A stretch of 64,000 bases of DNA from Thioalkalivibrio versutus (GCF_001999325.1 NZ_MVAR01000024.1:1-64000), one strand, 5' to 3'; positions 18,201 through 28,038 are shown, counted from the first letter of the stretch. Translations and numbers: made by a program. Notes: generated by a model from the letters alone, not told the origin.

Positions 18201-18797
18201 TCAGAGCTCGCGCGAGTGGCCGCCGGACTCGGCCAGGTTCTCCATCACCCGACGCAGGTAGTCGGCGGTGACCAGCTTGATGCCCATGCGGTTGCCCAGC
18301 TTGCGCATGCCCTCGTCGGCGCTGGCCAGCTCGGCGTCCAGCTCCATCGCCAGCAGCACGGCATCGACGTCCTCGCGCGAATCCACCAGCCCCTTGCGCA
18401 TCGCCTCGCGGAAACGCTCGCGCAGCTGGGTGATCAGCTCGGGCTTGAGCGATTCGGCCGCCCCCGCCTGGCGGGTATGCTCCTCCGCAATGCGCAGGCC
18501 GCGGTCAATCCGCGTACGCACCTCGTCGATGAATTCGTAGAGGATGTCGCTCGGCAGCATCAGGGCGAAGCGCCGCGGCGAACGCACCCAGACCACGGTC
18601 TCGAAATCGGCCGCCATGGCCTCGAGGTCACGCATGCCGCGAAACTCCTCGTACACCGACAACGGCATGTAGAACTCGGCGGGGCAATGGCGCGCCAGGG
18701 TGAGGAAGGTCCGCAGGATATCCTCGGGATCCTCGCCGAACTGCCCGGCCACATGCGGGTTGGTAAAGACACTGGTATCCAGCACGAATCGGCGCAT
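18201..18797 (-). CDS. RNA ligase partner protein, PIN-domain (MJ0950 family)
   Basis: 198-residue PIN-like nuclease of the family that co-occurs with Pab1020-type RNA ligases. It starts MRRFVLDTSVFTNP, with the metal-binding Asp at residue 7. Further acidic positions fall in LSVYEEFRGM and in SREDVDAVLLAMELDAELAS, and the C-terminus IKLVTADYLRRVM fits the last PIN strand. ATG at 18797 is well spaced from AGGAGG; the GTG just before it is too close. Presumed to cut or trim RNA that the ligase then seals. The functional link is from family co-occurrence and adjacency. Confidence 0.88.
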   Translation of the reverse strand: MRRFVLDTSVFTNPHVAGQFGEDPEDILRTFLTLARHCPAEFYMPLSVYEEFRGMRDLEAMAADFETVVWVRSPRRFALMLPSDILYEFIDEVRTRIDRGLRIAEEHTRQAGAAESLKPELITQLRERFREAMRKGLVDSREDVDAVLLAMELDAELASADEGMRKLGNRMGIKLVTADYLRRVMENLAESGGHSREL

Positions 18798-18882
18798 CAC
18801 GACCTCCTGTCGGCTCCCTTCATCATCGGCAGGGGCCAGCGGCCCGTCAACCGGCGCGGATCCCCCGTCCGCGAGGACGGGT

Positions 18883-18891
18883 ATGGCATAA
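18883..18891 (+). promoter_or_regulatory. extended -10 promoter for the HDOD gene
   Basis: TGG-CATAAT is an extended -10 hexamer 31 bases before the TTG start of the HDOD gene. No good -35 is visible at 17 bases, which is usual for extended -10 promoters. Confidence 0.4.
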
Positions 18892-18921
18892 TCGGCGCGT
18901 CATTTCCCAGCCGGACATGGA

Positions 18922-19779
18922 TTGCCCTTGGCCACCCGAGCGGAAGTCGAAAAGTTTCTGGAACGCCTGCGCGAGGACCTCGAACGTCACCAGATCGAGA
19001 TCCCGACCCTGCCCGATGTCTCGGTGCAGGCATTGTTCATCACCCAGGACGAGTCCAGCTCCATTGTTGACCTGGTCAATCTGATCTCGCGCGACACGGC
19101 CCTGGCCTCGCGTCTGGTGCGGCACGCCAACAGCCCGGCCTATCGTGGACTCACCCGCTGCGCGACCATTCGCTCCGCCGTCACGCGCCTGGGGATGGAA
19201 CGTGCCCGCCAGACCATCATTGCGCTGTCGATGAAGGAGGTCTTCCAGAGCGGGAACGAGATGATCCGCGCACGCATGGAAGAACTGTGGAACCACAGCC
19301 TGGAGGTGGCGATCATCAGCTATCTTCTGGCCCGCCGGCACCCGCACCTGGACCCCGATACCGCGCTACTCGCCGGGTTGGTGCACGACATCGGCATGAT
19401 CCCGATCCTGCGCCGCGCGGAGAAGACACCCGAGATCTACGAGGACCCGCGCGCCCTGCAGGCCGCGGCCGACGCCGCGCATGTCCCCATCGGCCGCGCG
19501 ATGCTGAAAAACTGGAATTTCGAGCCGGAGATCATCCGCGCAGTAGCCGAACACGAGAACCTCAAGCGCGAGCCGGAGGATGGCGAACCGGTCAACTACA
19601 GCGACATCCTGCAGGCGGCCAACATCGAGAGTCACAACGCCACGCGGCATCGCCTGGCCTCCATCGACCGCAACGCGGTTGCCGCCATCCGACGCCTGGC
19701 CGCCAAGCCCGGCACGACCCAGCTGAACTGGGAAGACGACGCGATCGGTCTGGAACACGTAAACCAGATGATTGAGTGA
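18922..19779 (+). CDS. HDOD domain signalling protein
   Basis: 285-residue single-domain HDOD protein (HD-related output domain). Clear family segments are IEIPTLPDVSVQAL, LISRDTALASRLVRHANSPAY, TIRSAVTRLGMERAR and LAGLVHDIGMIPIL. The catalytic HD-GYP signature is absent, so it is more likely a protein-interaction module than a c-di-GMP hydrolase. TTG at 18922 is the best start; a second TTG lies 6 bases further on. The BLUF photoreceptor gene follows after 52 bases on the same strand, suggesting one light-linked signalling unit. Confidence 0.9.
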   Translation: MPLATRAEVEKFLERLREDLERHQIEIPTLPDVSVQALFITQDESSSIVDLVNLISRDTALASRLVRHANSPAYRGLTRCATIRSAVTRLGMERARQTIIALSMKEVFQSGNEMIRARMEELWNHSLEVAIISYLLARRHPHLDPDTALLAGLVHDIGMIPILRRAEKTPEIYEDPRALQAAADAAHVPIGRAMLKNWNFEPEIIRAVAEHENLKREPEDGEPVNYSDILQAANIESHNATRHRLASIDRNAVAAIRRLAAKPGTTQLNWEDDAIGLEHVNQMIE

Positions 19780-19831
19780 ACCCCACGCAGCGGGGGCGGT
19801 CTTCTCCTTACTTCCCAGGAAGGACGTCCGC

Positions 19832-20413
19832 ATGCCCGCCATTCTCCAGCTCGTCTACGCCTCGCGCGCCACGTTTCGCGAAAACACGTCCAACCAGGGC
19901 ATTGAGCCCGAAGTCAGTCGCATCCTGATGCAGTCGCGCCAGAACAACCCGCGCAGCGGGATTGTCGGCGCGCTCTATTACGGCGACGGGCACTTCTTCC
20001 AGTGCCTGGAGGGTGACCCGGATGCAGTGCGCGAAACCGTCGACCGCATCCGCCGTGATCGTCGCCACGAAGAGGTCCGGGTGCTGCGCGAGCAGTCACT
20101 GGATACCCCGGGATTCGGCGAATGGTCGATGAAATACGTCCCGGCGGCCGTGGACGTTCGCCAACTGCTGCAACGCTTCGGCCAACGCCGGTTCGACCCC
20201 TTCGCCTTCGACAACGACCGCATCGACGCGATGCTGGACCTCCTGCGCCACGGGCGGGATACCGCGCACGCCGAACCCGAGCGACCGGCGCCGGCCAGTC
20301 CCCAAGACGCCGCCCGCCGCACCAATCGCCTGTTGTTCGGCGTTGGGCTGGTCGCAGTCGCGATTCTGGCCGGCGTGATCGGGGCGGCCGCCTACCTGCT
20401 GCTGGCCACCTAG
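19832..20413 (+). CDS. BLUF blue-light sensor with C-terminal membrane anchor
   Basis: 193 residues. The BLUF domain fills residues 1-100 and keeps the photocycle residues: the Tyr in LQLVYASRAT, the Asn in SRQNNPRSGIVGALYY, the Gln in HFFQCLEGD, and the late Trp/Met segment in FGEWSMKY. FAD is the expected chromophore. A linker of ~65 residues leads to one C-terminal helix (LLFGVGLVAVAILAGVIGAA), so the sensor is tethered to the inner membrane by its tail. There is no fused output domain. ATG at 19832 has an AGGAAGGA site. A decayed partial copy lies at 39177-39513. Confidence 0.9.
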   Translation: MPAILQLVYASRATFRENTSNQGIEPEVSRILMQSRQNNPRSGIVGALYYGDGHFFQCLEGDPDAVRETVDRIRRDRRHEEVRVLREQSLDTPGFGEWSMKYVPAAVDVRQLLQRFGQRRFDPFAFDNDRIDAMLDLLRHGRDTAHAEPERPAPASPQDAARRTNRLLFGVGLVAVAILAGVIGAAAYLLLAT

Positions 20414-20425
20414 GGAAACACTCCG
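20411..20425 (+). repeat. dispersed end-motif copy A
   Basis: TAGGGAAACACTCCG. The first three bases are the stop codon of the BLUF gene. Same motif family as the ends of the 38748-39078 element. Confidence 0.5.
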
Positions 20426-20949
20426 CGAGCGCTCGTCTCTCGCGACATGCGCGAATTCGCAACCCACCCCGATGGCGCCCTTCGCCCGGCCCTCATGCAC
20501 CCCGCGCGCATACGCCCTCGGGTGGCGCACGCACCCCACCTGTTGCCAAAGCCCCCGGTCCACCTCACCACCGGCTCCCGACGTTCGAATACGCAATCTG
20601 CAAGCGCCATTTCCATGGTGCTTCACGCCCCCCTCCCTCCCGGGTACGTCCAGGTCCTGTCGTCCGACCCGCCACGCCAGGGCATCTTGACCCATCGCTT
20701 TTTTGGAACCGCCAATCCCTTCACATTTTCAACACTCAGCGACCACAAAGAACGCGAACGGCTCCCGTCAGTGTGCCAGCGAACAGACCCGTTAACGTCC
20801 TGAGCCTATCTTGAACCCTCATCCTGAATCCGCTGCAACGTGGCGATTCAGTCCCTTCCCGGCAATGTCGCTAGGAAGGACAGGTTTTGATGAAGCCGTT
20901 AAAACGGACATTTTTCCAAGCCGGGATATCCGTTTCGAAGGAGATTCAC
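20426..20949. other. long spacer before the PRC-barrel gene
   Basis: About 520 bases without a supportable gene. Open frames here have no plausible codon pattern or family match. Base composition is lower in GC than the flanks, especially at 20580-20780. The far end must hold the promoter of the PRC-barrel gene; no clear hexamer pair was recognised. Confidence 0.4.
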
Positions 20950-21462
20950 ATGAACAAGCTACATTCATTTGCCTTTTACGCTTTGGTCACCCCAGCCATC
21001 ACCCTCGGCGCAGGTTCTGTGCTGGCACAGCAGTACGATGAGCAGGACGTTGATCGCGACGCGCAGAGCACCCAGAGTGAACAAGGCCAGCGCGCCGGGC
21101 AGTCTGACTCGAAAAGTGCGGAAGATTACCGTGCCACCCGCGACGAGGCCCGCATGCAGAGCCGCGGCTATATGGACTCTTCACCGGCCAACAGCATGCA
21201 CGCGAGCGAGCTGATCGGCACTGATGTCAAAACCACGAGCGATGAAGATCTCGGTTCGGTCGATGACCTGATCATTGACGAGAACGGCCAGGTCGTCGCT
21301 ATTGTGATCGGTGTTGGCGGATTCCTGGGCATGGGCGAGAAAGACGTCGCCATTGGCTGGGGTCACGTGACCACCTCCGGCACTGCGGATGATCGGGAAC
21401 TTCGCGTTGACGTAACCCGTGAAGAGCTGCGCTCTGCGCCGGAGTTCGAACGCCGCGATTGA
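20950..21462 (+). CDS. secreted PRC-barrel domain protein
   Basis: 170 residues: a signal peptide (core FALVTPAITLGAGSVLA-like, cleavage after LAQ), a polar Gln/Asp/Ser-rich stretch to about residue 80, then a PRC-barrel (MHASELIGTDVKTTSDEDLG, VDDLIIDENGQVVAIVIGVGGFLGMGEKDVAI read as adjacent strands). Exported PRC-barrel proteins of this type are often linked to stress or envelope functions, but the role is unknown. ATG at 20950 has a clean AAGGAG site. It is followed by a strong terminator. A second, cytoplasmic PRC-barrel gene lies at 35577. Confidence 0.85.
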   Translation: MNKLHSFAFYALVTPAITLGAGSVLAQQYDEQDVDRDAQSTQSEQGQRAGQSDSKSAEDYRATRDEARMQSRGYMDSSPANSMHASELIGTDVKTTSDEDLGSVDDLIIDENGQVVAIVIGVGGFLGMGEKDVAIGWGHVTTSGTADDRELRVDVTREELRSAPEFERRD

Positions 21463-21499
21463 TCGTAAGCACAACCCAGATCTAGTGGGATGACTAGAC

Positions 21500-21528
21500 G
21501 GCAGGGGCGAAAGCCCCTGCCTTTTTTT
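21500..21528 (+). terminator. Rho-independent terminator of the PRC-barrel gene
   Basis: Perfect nine-base stem GGCAGGGGC/GCCCCTGCC with a GAAA loop, followed by seven T residues, 38 bases after the stop codon. This is the clearest intrinsic terminator in the window. Confidence 0.92.
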
Positions 21529-21621
21529 ATGCCTGGACTCCGCATCTCCAGTACCGCATACCTGCACGGGACATTGTTCGCTGTATCGATTTCCGCCCGG
21601 CCGCGTTCTACTCGTCCTGTA

Positions 21622-22896
21622 CTACACGGCCGAAAATGCTGCTGCCCTGCGCACCACCTCGATATCGTCCTGCAATGACATGGCGTGCTCGGAACGGGCC
21701 AGTGCCATGCGTGAATGCCTCTTGGCGACCGCGATCATCGCCGGGTCATCGGTCTCGGCCAACGCACGAAAAGCCTTCTGCAGTCGGATCGCAACTTCCA
21801 CGAAACCGGCACCGTCACGAGCCAGAGCCGTAAATGCGTCGTCGAACAAGTCGTCGATCTCCAAGCTCGGCACGAATACCCGGCCATAGGTGATTTCCGC
21901 CACCCGGTCCTTCTCCAGCGGTGACACCCAAAGTGTAAACAGTCGGACCATTGACCCGATTACATTGATCGCGGTCCCCGGATCATTGGTGCCAGGCGAC
22001 AGCGCCTTGTCGGCGATCTCCGACAACGCGACAAGCGCGAACCGCGGGTCATCATCAAACGCACGGTTGGGACAAATCTTGAAGGCGACAGCAAAGGCCT
22101 CCGGGTCGAACGACTCGCATCCTTCAATGCGAAGAAGAGGACGGCGCGCGCTGACGAACGTACCCGGCAGAGCCGTCACCAAAACGCGGCAGTTGGCATC
22201 TTCGGCGACCGACTGCAACGTCTCCAGATCAATATGCTGGACATAACCAACCGTTGGCGAGAATACCGGGGCCCCAAGGTCCCTGGTCGGATTCATGGGG
22301 CCTGCCAAAGCGCCCAGCGTGGGCGCATGACGACGCCGATCGAGTGCATCCGTGGCCGCCTCTTCCACTTTCTCAATGGTGTTGACCACCCGCCCCAGTC
22401 GGGCAATTCGGTCGACCCAGCGCACGAAGGTGACGATAACAATCACAAACACAAGAAGGGTCAGCGAAAAAATCGAAAACAGGCCAGCGTGGCCAAATAT
22501 TTCGTTTTGCACGGATATTAGAGAAACAATACTAAAGATGAAGGCCCCTATAAACGCCGACAATGCGTTCTGGGTAACATCATCGGAAATCACGAGCGGG
22601 ATGGATCGAGGGGTCGCACTGACACTGGCGGACGCATAAGCGGCGACCATGGCGCCTACTGCAAAGGTTGCAATAACCAGCATGCTGGACGCCATGATGG
22701 TCAACAAGGATTCGACAGAGTCCAGCTGGATGCGGGGCAATACCTTGGCAAGCCCCGTGCCGTCAGCGAGCCGGGCAACGAACGTACCGCCCACGGCAAG
22801 CACGCTAAGGAACAGTGGCCTGACCCATAAACGATCTTTGAGCCGACTGAAAAAGACGCGCAGCCGGTCGGTCGTCAACCGGCGTAACTGGGGCAT
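21622..22896 (-). CDS. DUF2254 membrane protein, first copy
   Basis: 424 residues. Four helices lie in the N-terminal half (about 30-170; for example LTIMASSMLVIATFAVGAMVAAY and FIGAFIFSIVSLISV), and a soluble C-terminal half carries the family signature SEIADKALSPGTNDPGTA. Function unknown for the family. ATG at 22896 follows GGAGAG. Same length as the DUF2254 protein at 30577, but the two are clearly diverged. Last gene of the long minus-strand stress run; 172 bases separate it from katE. Confidence 0.88.
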   Translation of the reverse strand: MPQLRRLTTDRLRVFFSRLKDRLWVRPLFLSVLAVGGTFVARLADGTGLAKVLPRIQLDSVESLLTIMASSMLVIATFAVGAMVAAYASASVSATPRSIPLVISDDVTQNALSAFIGAFIFSIVSLISVQNEIFGHAGLFSIFSLTLLVFVIVIVTFVRWVDRIARLGRVVNTIEKVEEAATDALDRRRHAPTLGALAGPMNPTRDLGAPVFSPTVGYVQHIDLETLQSVAEDANCRVLVTALPGTFVSARRPLLRIEGCESFDPEAFAVAFKICPNRAFDDDPRFALVALSEIADKALSPGTNDPGTAINVIGSMVRLFTLWVSPLEKDRVAEITYGRVFVPSLEIDDLFDDAFTALARDGAGFVEVAIRLQKAFRALAETDDPAMIAVAKRHSRMALARSEHAMSLQDDIEVVRRAAAFSAV

Positions 22897-23068
22897 GATT
22901 TCGCTCTCCGACCGCGAGGGAAACACGGGTTTTCGATGAAACGGCTACGTTGTATCGGGTCTGCGGCGGAGCCCCCACAACCAGGCGAGGCCCCACCCCG
23001 CTTTGGCGAGGCACGGTAACGTCTTCGGAAGACCGCGTAGTCGCGAGATCGCCGAAGGTTGGGTTGCA

Positions 23069-25438
23069 TCACTTCGCGGGTGGATCGCTGTCGCGGGAGA
23101 AATGACGATGAGCGGTGAGCGCGTCGATGAATGTTGATGCGCCCTCGGTCACGCCGCCAGCGTCCGCCAACAGGATGCCCGGATCTTCTTGCATGGCCGG
23201 GCCAATGCCCGCCATTTCCAGAAGCTCGCGGCCAGCCCCCAAGGCCAGGATCGTCTTGCAGTGCCTGAACTGGTCCTTGATGAACTCCATGGTGTGCCCG
23301 TTGGCTGCGAGCGCCTGGACCGCATCGCTCCCATCGGGCAGCACCAATGCATCGAACAGGACGGCCGGAGAATTCTCCATGGACTTGTTGGCTTCGATCT
23401 TTTCGCCGGAATCGCCGACGAACGTGCCCACTCGTGAACCCACAAAATGCACGATGCCACCCGCGTCCGTCAGCGCGCCATGAAGATCGACGAGCGAGGC
23501 ATGGTGGACGCCCTCCTCGACCAGTACCGCAATCTGGCGTGTGCGGATTCCGGTTTCGCCGGGCCGCGCCATCAGCGACAACGCTGGCGACTCGGTGATC
23601 TCCGGCGGTTCCGGATCGGTGATGGCCTTCGGCATGGCATCCGGCACCTCCATGCCCAAGCCAGTGGCGACCTCTGCGGCCAATTCCCGTGAAACATTCA
23701 CCAGCGAGGACACCATCCGTTCGCGGATCGCGCGGACGTCGACCTTGCTCAGCTCGAAGCGGAATGCGGCTGCAATGTGCGCCTTCTCGACGTCGGTCTG
23801 ACTCTCGAAGAACAACGTGGCTTGCGCATAGTGCTCGGCAAACTTCTCCGGCTTGCCACGGACCTTGTCCTCCGCATGGGCATCCGGGAACGACACGAAG
23901 CCGGCGGTCCCGGCCTGAAACGGGCAGCCCCCCGCCAGTGAGTTCGGCTCGTAGGCCACGCGCCCACGATGCACCGCCTGGCGGTGCATGCCATCGCGCT
24001 GGTTGTTCTGCACTGGAGCAAGCGGCGAATTGATCGGGATCTCGTGGAAATTGGGCCCCCCGAGTCGCGTGATCTGCGTATCCGCATAGGAATGGATCCG
24101 ACCGGCGAGCAACGGATCATTGGAGAAGTCGATGCCGGGGACGACATGCGCCGTGCAGAACGCGACCTGCTCGGTTTCCGCGAAGAAGTTGTCCGGGTTG
24201 CGGTTGAGCACCATGCGCCCCACGGGCGTCAGCGGGACCAGCTCTTCCGGCACGATCTTCGTGGAGTCGAGCACGTCGAAGCTGAAGCCGTCGGCCTGTT
24301 CCTCGGTGAAGATCTGCACACCCAGTTCCCATTCCGGGAATTCGCCCGATTCAATGGCCTCCCACAAGTCACGCCGATGAAAATCGGCGTCGGCGCCCGC
24401 GATCTTCACGGCTTCGTCCCAGACCAGCGAGTGCGTTCCCTGGAGCGGCGTCCAGTGGAACTTGCAGAACACGGACTCGCCCTGCTCGTTGACCAGGCGA
24501 AAGGTGTGCACGCCAAAGCCCTGCATCATCCGGTAGCTGCGCGGTATCGCGCGATCCGACATGGCCCACATCAGCATGTGAGTGGACTCCGGCGACAGCG
24601 AGACGAAGTCCCAGAACGTGTCATGCGCGGACCCCGCTTGAGGCATGCCATGATGCGGTTCCGGCTTGAGGGCGTGGACCAGATCGGGAAACTTCATCGC
24701 GTCCTGAATAAAGAACACCGGGATGTTGTTACCCACCAGGTCCCAGTTGCCTTCGTCGGTATAGAACTTCACCGCGAAGCCACGGGCGTCGCGCGCAGTG
24801 TCCTTCGAACCGCGCTCACCCGCCACCGTGGAAAATCGCGCGAACACCGGCGTGATCTTGCCCTTCTCGGCGAACGGCGCCGCGCGGGTGTACTGGGTCA
24901 GCCCGTCGTAGGCTTCGAAATATCCGTGCGCCCCGGAGCCGCGTGCATGGACGATCCGCTCCGGGATACGTTCGTGATCGAAATGGGTGATCTTTTCCCG
25001 CAGGATGAAATCTTCGAGTAACGAGGGCCCGCGCAGCCCCGCTTTCAAGGTGTTCTGATTGTCGCCAATCCGAACACCTTGGTTGGTGGTCAACGGTTGA
25101 TCGCCGGGATCGACCCGGACCCGGTCGAGCGGGGCGACCGTCGCGTTCGTTCCGAGCCGAGCCGGCCCGCCAGTTTTCGACGTACCGGGTTCCTCGGTCA
25201 TCGTGCTCGCAGTCAACGCACTGGACCCCGGCTCCGTAGTAGGACCGGCCGGCGGCGCCACCGCGTTGTCGTGACCGTGGTCTTGCTCCTTGATGGTGTT
25301 GTAGGGCATCGCGGCGACGAAATCGTCGCTGGCTGCGGCTTGCTCCGCAACGATGTCGTTGGTTCTGAGCGCGGCTGGGGCCGATTTACCGCCTTTGCCT
25401 GACGCCTGTGATGAACGACCCGTTTTTTTCTTAGCCAT
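23069..25438 (-). CDS. katE: large-subunit catalase, KatE/HPII type
   Basis: 789-residue monofunctional haem catalase of clade 2, which breaks H2O2 into water and oxygen. A ~130-residue N-terminal extension, Lys/Ser rich at its start, leads to the core. Essential His is in [14 protein letters not shown], Asn in [16 protein letters not shown], and haem-ligand Tyr in [17 protein letters not shown]. The last ~150 residues form the flavodoxin-like domain typical of large catalases ([31 protein letters not shown]). ATG at 25438 follows GGAGAAG. Probably induced in stationary phase or stress, judged by its neighbours. Confidence 0.95.
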   Translation of the reverse strand: MAKKKTGRSSQASGKGGKSAPAALRTNDIVAEQAAASDDFVAAMPYNTIKEQDHGHDNAVAPPAGPTTEPGSSALTASTMTEEPGTSKTGGPARLGTNATVAPLDRVRVDPGDQPLTTNQGVRIGDNQNTLKAGLRGPSLLEDFILREKITHFDHERIPERIVHARGSGAHGYFEAYDGLTQYTRAAPFAEKGKITPVFARFSTVAGERGSKDTARDARGFAVKFYTDEGNWDLVGNNIPVFFIQDAMKFPDLVHALKPEPHHGMPQAGSAHDTFWDFVSLSPESTHMLMWAMSDRAIPRSYRMMQGFGVHTFRLVNEQGESVFCKFHWTPLQGTHSLVWDEAVKIAGADADFHRRDLWEAIESGEFPEWELGVQIFTEEQADGFSFDVLDSTKIVPEELVPLTPVGRMVLNRNPDNFFAETEQVAFCTAHVVPGIDFSNDPLLAGRIHSYADTQITRLGGPNFHEIPINSPLAPVQNNQRDGMHRQAVHRGRVAYEPNSLAGGCPFQAGTAGFVSFPDAHAEDKVRGKPEKFAEHYAQATLFFESQTDVEKAHIAAAFRFELSKVDVRAIRERMVSSLVNVSRELAAEVATGLGMEVPDAMPKAITDPEPPEITESPALSLMARPGETGIRTRQIAVLVEEGVHHASLVDLHGALTDAGGIVHFVGSRVGTFVGDSGEKIEANKSMENSPAVLFDALVLPDGSDAVQALAANGHTMEFIKDQFRHCKTILALGAGRELLEMAGIGPAMQEDPGILLADAGGVTEGASTFIDALTAHRHFSRDSDPPAK

Positions 25439-25567
25439 GATTCTTCTCCAGGGCGTCGGGGGATGGACGCACCCTGGCATCGATACCACGGGGGACAGGA
25501 ACGCTCTGTGCGGCAACAAACGCAGTGGCAAGAAATACCCGGAGACGTCGACGGAGGCGCAACTGGA

Positions 25568-26890
25568 TCACTGGTCGAGCAGGTTTTCTCCCTTTTCCGG
25601 CATGGGCGCGAGCGCGGCCTGGTTGCGAATGACCTCGCCTTCCGGGCGGGTCTCGGCCTCGGACACGGTCATGGCTGCCCCCGATTCTTCCGCGGGACCG
25701 TCGGCAATCGGTTCCACGTATTGACGTTGTTCGGCCTGAATCGTCATGCCGGCCTCCATCAGCGCGCGCTTGGTCAGCCGGATGAGCGCCGAGCGCAACT
25801 GCTGGCCATTGGTTTTTCGTGAATCAAACCAGAATGACAGCTTGATGAGCACGGCCGCATTGCGAATCTCCTCGGCGACAACCCATGGCTCGGGGTTCTC
25901 CAGCACCGCCGGGTGACCCGCAAGTACGGCCAGGCCAATCGCCTGGGTGTCGGTGATGGAGTCGTTGAGACCAATCATCACGCCGAACTCCATGCGGTCA
26001 TTGGGGTTGGCCGAGAAGTTGGTGATGTCGCTCTTGTAGATGGTCGCGTTGGGTACCTGCACGTGGTTGCCGTCCAGGGTCATCAGCACCGTGGCCCGAA
26101 TCGTCATGCTTTGCACGAACCCGCGGGTTCCCCCGACCTCGATCAGATCACCGGTCCGAAAGGGGTTCTGTGCACTCAGAAAGATGCTCGCCAGAAAATT
26201 CTCGGTAATGTCGCGAAAGGCGATACCCAGCGCGATGCCGGCAAGCCCCGTACCACCCAGAACGGCCAGCGCGACGTTGGTCAGCCCGGCCACGTGGAAC
26301 ACGCTGTACAAGCCGGCAACGAACACCAGGACACCCCCGCCCCGGGCGACCACGTCCTTCAGCAGATTGTTCCGTTTACTGGTCTTTGTGGTCCAGCGCA
26401 GCAACCGCGTGACGAGCACGCCCAGAGACCAGGCCAGCGCGAGGAGCAACAAACTGAAAAGAACGTAAGGCAGGCTTCTCAGCACCGTTCTGCCGAGCTC
26501 GTTCAAACCACTGAGCGCCGGGCTCAGGTCCCAGATCGACGGCTCGATCAACTCGAGATGATTGACCACCGCGACCACGTCCTGGGTGCTGCGTGCCAGA
26601 TCGCCGGCCCACTGGCGGTGCGTCTGGCGGCGGACCTGGCCATACAGGAATGCCACCCCTTCATCGACCGTGACCATCGGCTGCTCGTACCAGCCCGTTG
26701 CAACCAGAATCCGCTCCAGCCGGGCCGCGATGGCCTCGTCGGTCGCTTCCGGCACAATGCCGACACTCGCCGGGGCCTCCAGGCGTTCCTCCGACTCCGG
26801 TGGCGTCAGGACGAGCGGTGGCTCGGCCGCGATGACCCATCCCGGCAGGGCCATGCCTATAACAGCCAGGACAACGGCAATCCGCATCAT
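25568..26890 (-). CDS. BON-MscS mechanosensitive channel
   Basis: 440 residues: a signal peptide (to about residue 22), a periplasmic BON-like segment (ARLERILVATGWYEQPMVTV through LARSTQDVVAVVNHLEL), three transmembrane helices, and an MscS channel core. The pore helix region reads LAVLGGTGLAGIALGIAFRD, followed by NPFRTGDLIEVGGTRGFVQSM, a classic MscS beta-domain entry. It should release solutes on hypo-osmotic shock; the BON part may bind lipid or an envelope partner. Start follows directly on 57 bases after the mgtC-like gene, so co-transcription is likely. Confidence 0.88.
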   Translation of the reverse strand: MMRIAVVLAVIGMALPGWVIAAEPPLVLTPPESEERLEAPASVGIVPEATDEAIAARLERILVATGWYEQPMVTVDEGVAFLYGQVRRQTHRQWAGDLARSTQDVVAVVNHLELIEPSIWDLSPALSGLNELGRTVLRSLPYVLFSLLLLALAWSLGVLVTRLLRWTTKTSKRNNLLKDVVARGGGVLVFVAGLYSVFHVAGLTNVALAVLGGTGLAGIALGIAFRDITENFLASIFLSAQNPFRTGDLIEVGGTRGFVQSMTIRATVLMTLDGNHVQVPNATIYKSDITNFSANPNDRMEFGVMIGLNDSITDTQAIGLAVLAGHPAVLENPEPWVVAEEIRNAAVLIKLSFWFDSRKTNGQQLRSALIRLTKRALMEAGMTIQAEQRQYVEPIADGPAEESGAAMTVSEAETRPEGEVIRNQAALAPMPEKGENLLDQ

Positions 26891-26947
26891 CCCGAGACAG
26901 TAGCCACCCGACCCGGAACCGTTCCGTGCGGTACCGAACCCAGCCGG

Positions 26948-27400
26948 TTATTCCCCGGATTTCTCGGGAGCATGCATCAGCGGCTTGAGATAGCGCAGCG
27001 TCAAAAACGTCGCGATGCTGATGAGGATCGCAATCTCGAACCGGTGCGCGGCGACTGCCAGGCCGATCGCGCCCGTTGCCCAAAGGCTGGCAGCCGTGGC
27101 CGTACCTTCCACGCTACCACCGCTTTTGAGAATCGCTCCGCCACCGATGAATCCAATGCCGGTGATCAGGCCCTGCATGATCCGGGCCTGTGCGTCGGGC
27201 GACTCCAGCACCGAGAAGCCGATCAGGGCGTAGCCACAGGCGGCAACGGCGACCAACGGGAACGTCCGCAGTCCAATGGCGCGATCGCGAACTTCCCGGT
27301 CCCAGGCACTCGGGATCGCGAGCAGATAGGCCAACACAAGATCGCGCAGGTGACGGAGCATGAGGGACCCATCGAACTCCGGTATCAGCCATTCGAGCAT
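26948..27400 (-). CDS. MgtC/SapB family membrane protein
   Basis: 150 residues with four or five helices and the MgtC N-terminal domain signatures: DREVRDRAIGLRTFPLVAVA, QGLITGIGFIGGGAILKSG, and GTATAASLWATGAIGLAV. It lacks the C-terminal regulatory domain of Salmonella MgtC. The family acts in Mg2+ limitation, F1Fo ATPase control or acid stress. Its start lies inside the end of the DUF1989 gene (16-base overlap), so it is translationally coupled to it. Confidence 0.88.
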   Translation of the reverse strand: MLEWLIPEFDGSLMLRHLRDLVLAYLLAIPSAWDREVRDRAIGLRTFPLVAVAACGYALIGFSVLESPDAQARIMQGLITGIGFIGGGAILKSGGSVEGTATAASLWATGAIGLAVAAHRFEIAILISIATFLTLRYLKPLMHAPEKSGE

Positions 27401-28038
27401 GACGGCGGATTTCTGCGCACAACTTGAAAATCGATCGGCTTGAAGGAGAAATTATTCGACTGCCCGGCGGAACATGCGGACATCGCCACCACGAGGGGCA
27501 TCTCGGCTCGCAAGCGAACGAAATCCCCGGCTTTGCTGAGCGGAGGAAGAACGCCGAACGCCCCCGTTGTGGCATCGATCGACACATGCATGAACGCATT
27601 GAATGCGATGGGAATGCGATCGACACCGATGTCGTAAGGGGCCAGCGCCGCCGCCAGATTGCCCTCGCAGCCCGGACGACCCTCGTGCTCCCCGTATATG
27701 ATCCTGAAGGTGTCTTTCGAACAAGGTGTCAAAGTGAAGTCATGTCGACCGCAGGTATCCTCCATGATGGTGAACATTGGCCGGCTACGGTTCGAGTAGA
27801 GTACGTCGCCCGTCGTCAGCCAAAGTCGTGAGGCATAGTCAAGAGAGCGCCCTGAAGACAGATACTCCCCATGATCCGGATTCCCGAATGCGACCACATC
27901 GCTTACCTGCTGGCCTTCGGGATCGATCACCACCAGTTCGTCTCCAGGGCCAAGCTCGACCGCCTGCGCGGAGCAGGGAGATATTCTCACCGTCGGTACG
28001 TCCGTGTTCACGGCTTTTCCTTGAAATGGAATGGGCAT
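27385..28038 (-). CDS. DUF1989 (urea-carboxylase-associated-like) protein
   Basis: 217 residues. Family segments are QVSDVVAFGNPDHGEYLSSG, TTGDVLYSNRSRPMFTIMED and KDTFRIIYGEHEGRPGCEGN, with a later FNAFMHVSIDATTGAFGVLPP. The domain is found in proteins linked to urea amidolyase and in other nitrogen-compound genes; catalysis is not established for this branch. It overlaps the upstream YqcI/YcgG gene by 31 bases and the downstream mgtC-like gene by 16, so the three form a tightly coupled unit. Pairing of DUF1989 with YqcI/YcgG suggests joint work on a guanidine- or amine-type metabolite (inference). Confidence 0.85.
   Translation of the reverse strand: MPIPFQGKAVNTDVPTVRISPCSAQAVELGPGDELVVIDPEGQQVSDVVAFGNPDHGEYLSSGRSLDYASRLWLTTGDVLYSNRSRPMFTIMEDTCGRHDFTLTPCSKDTFRIIYGEHEGRPGCEGNLAAALAPYDIGVDRIPIAFNAFMHVSIDATTGAFGVLPPLSKAGDFVRLRAEMPLVVAMSACSAGQSNNFSFKPIDFQVVRRNPPSCSNG

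Noticed and set aside
20447..20803. 118-codon frame between the BLUF and PRC-barrel genes
   Set aside because: No ribosome site, no domain, Pro/His/Ser-rich composition and overlap with other equally poor frames.
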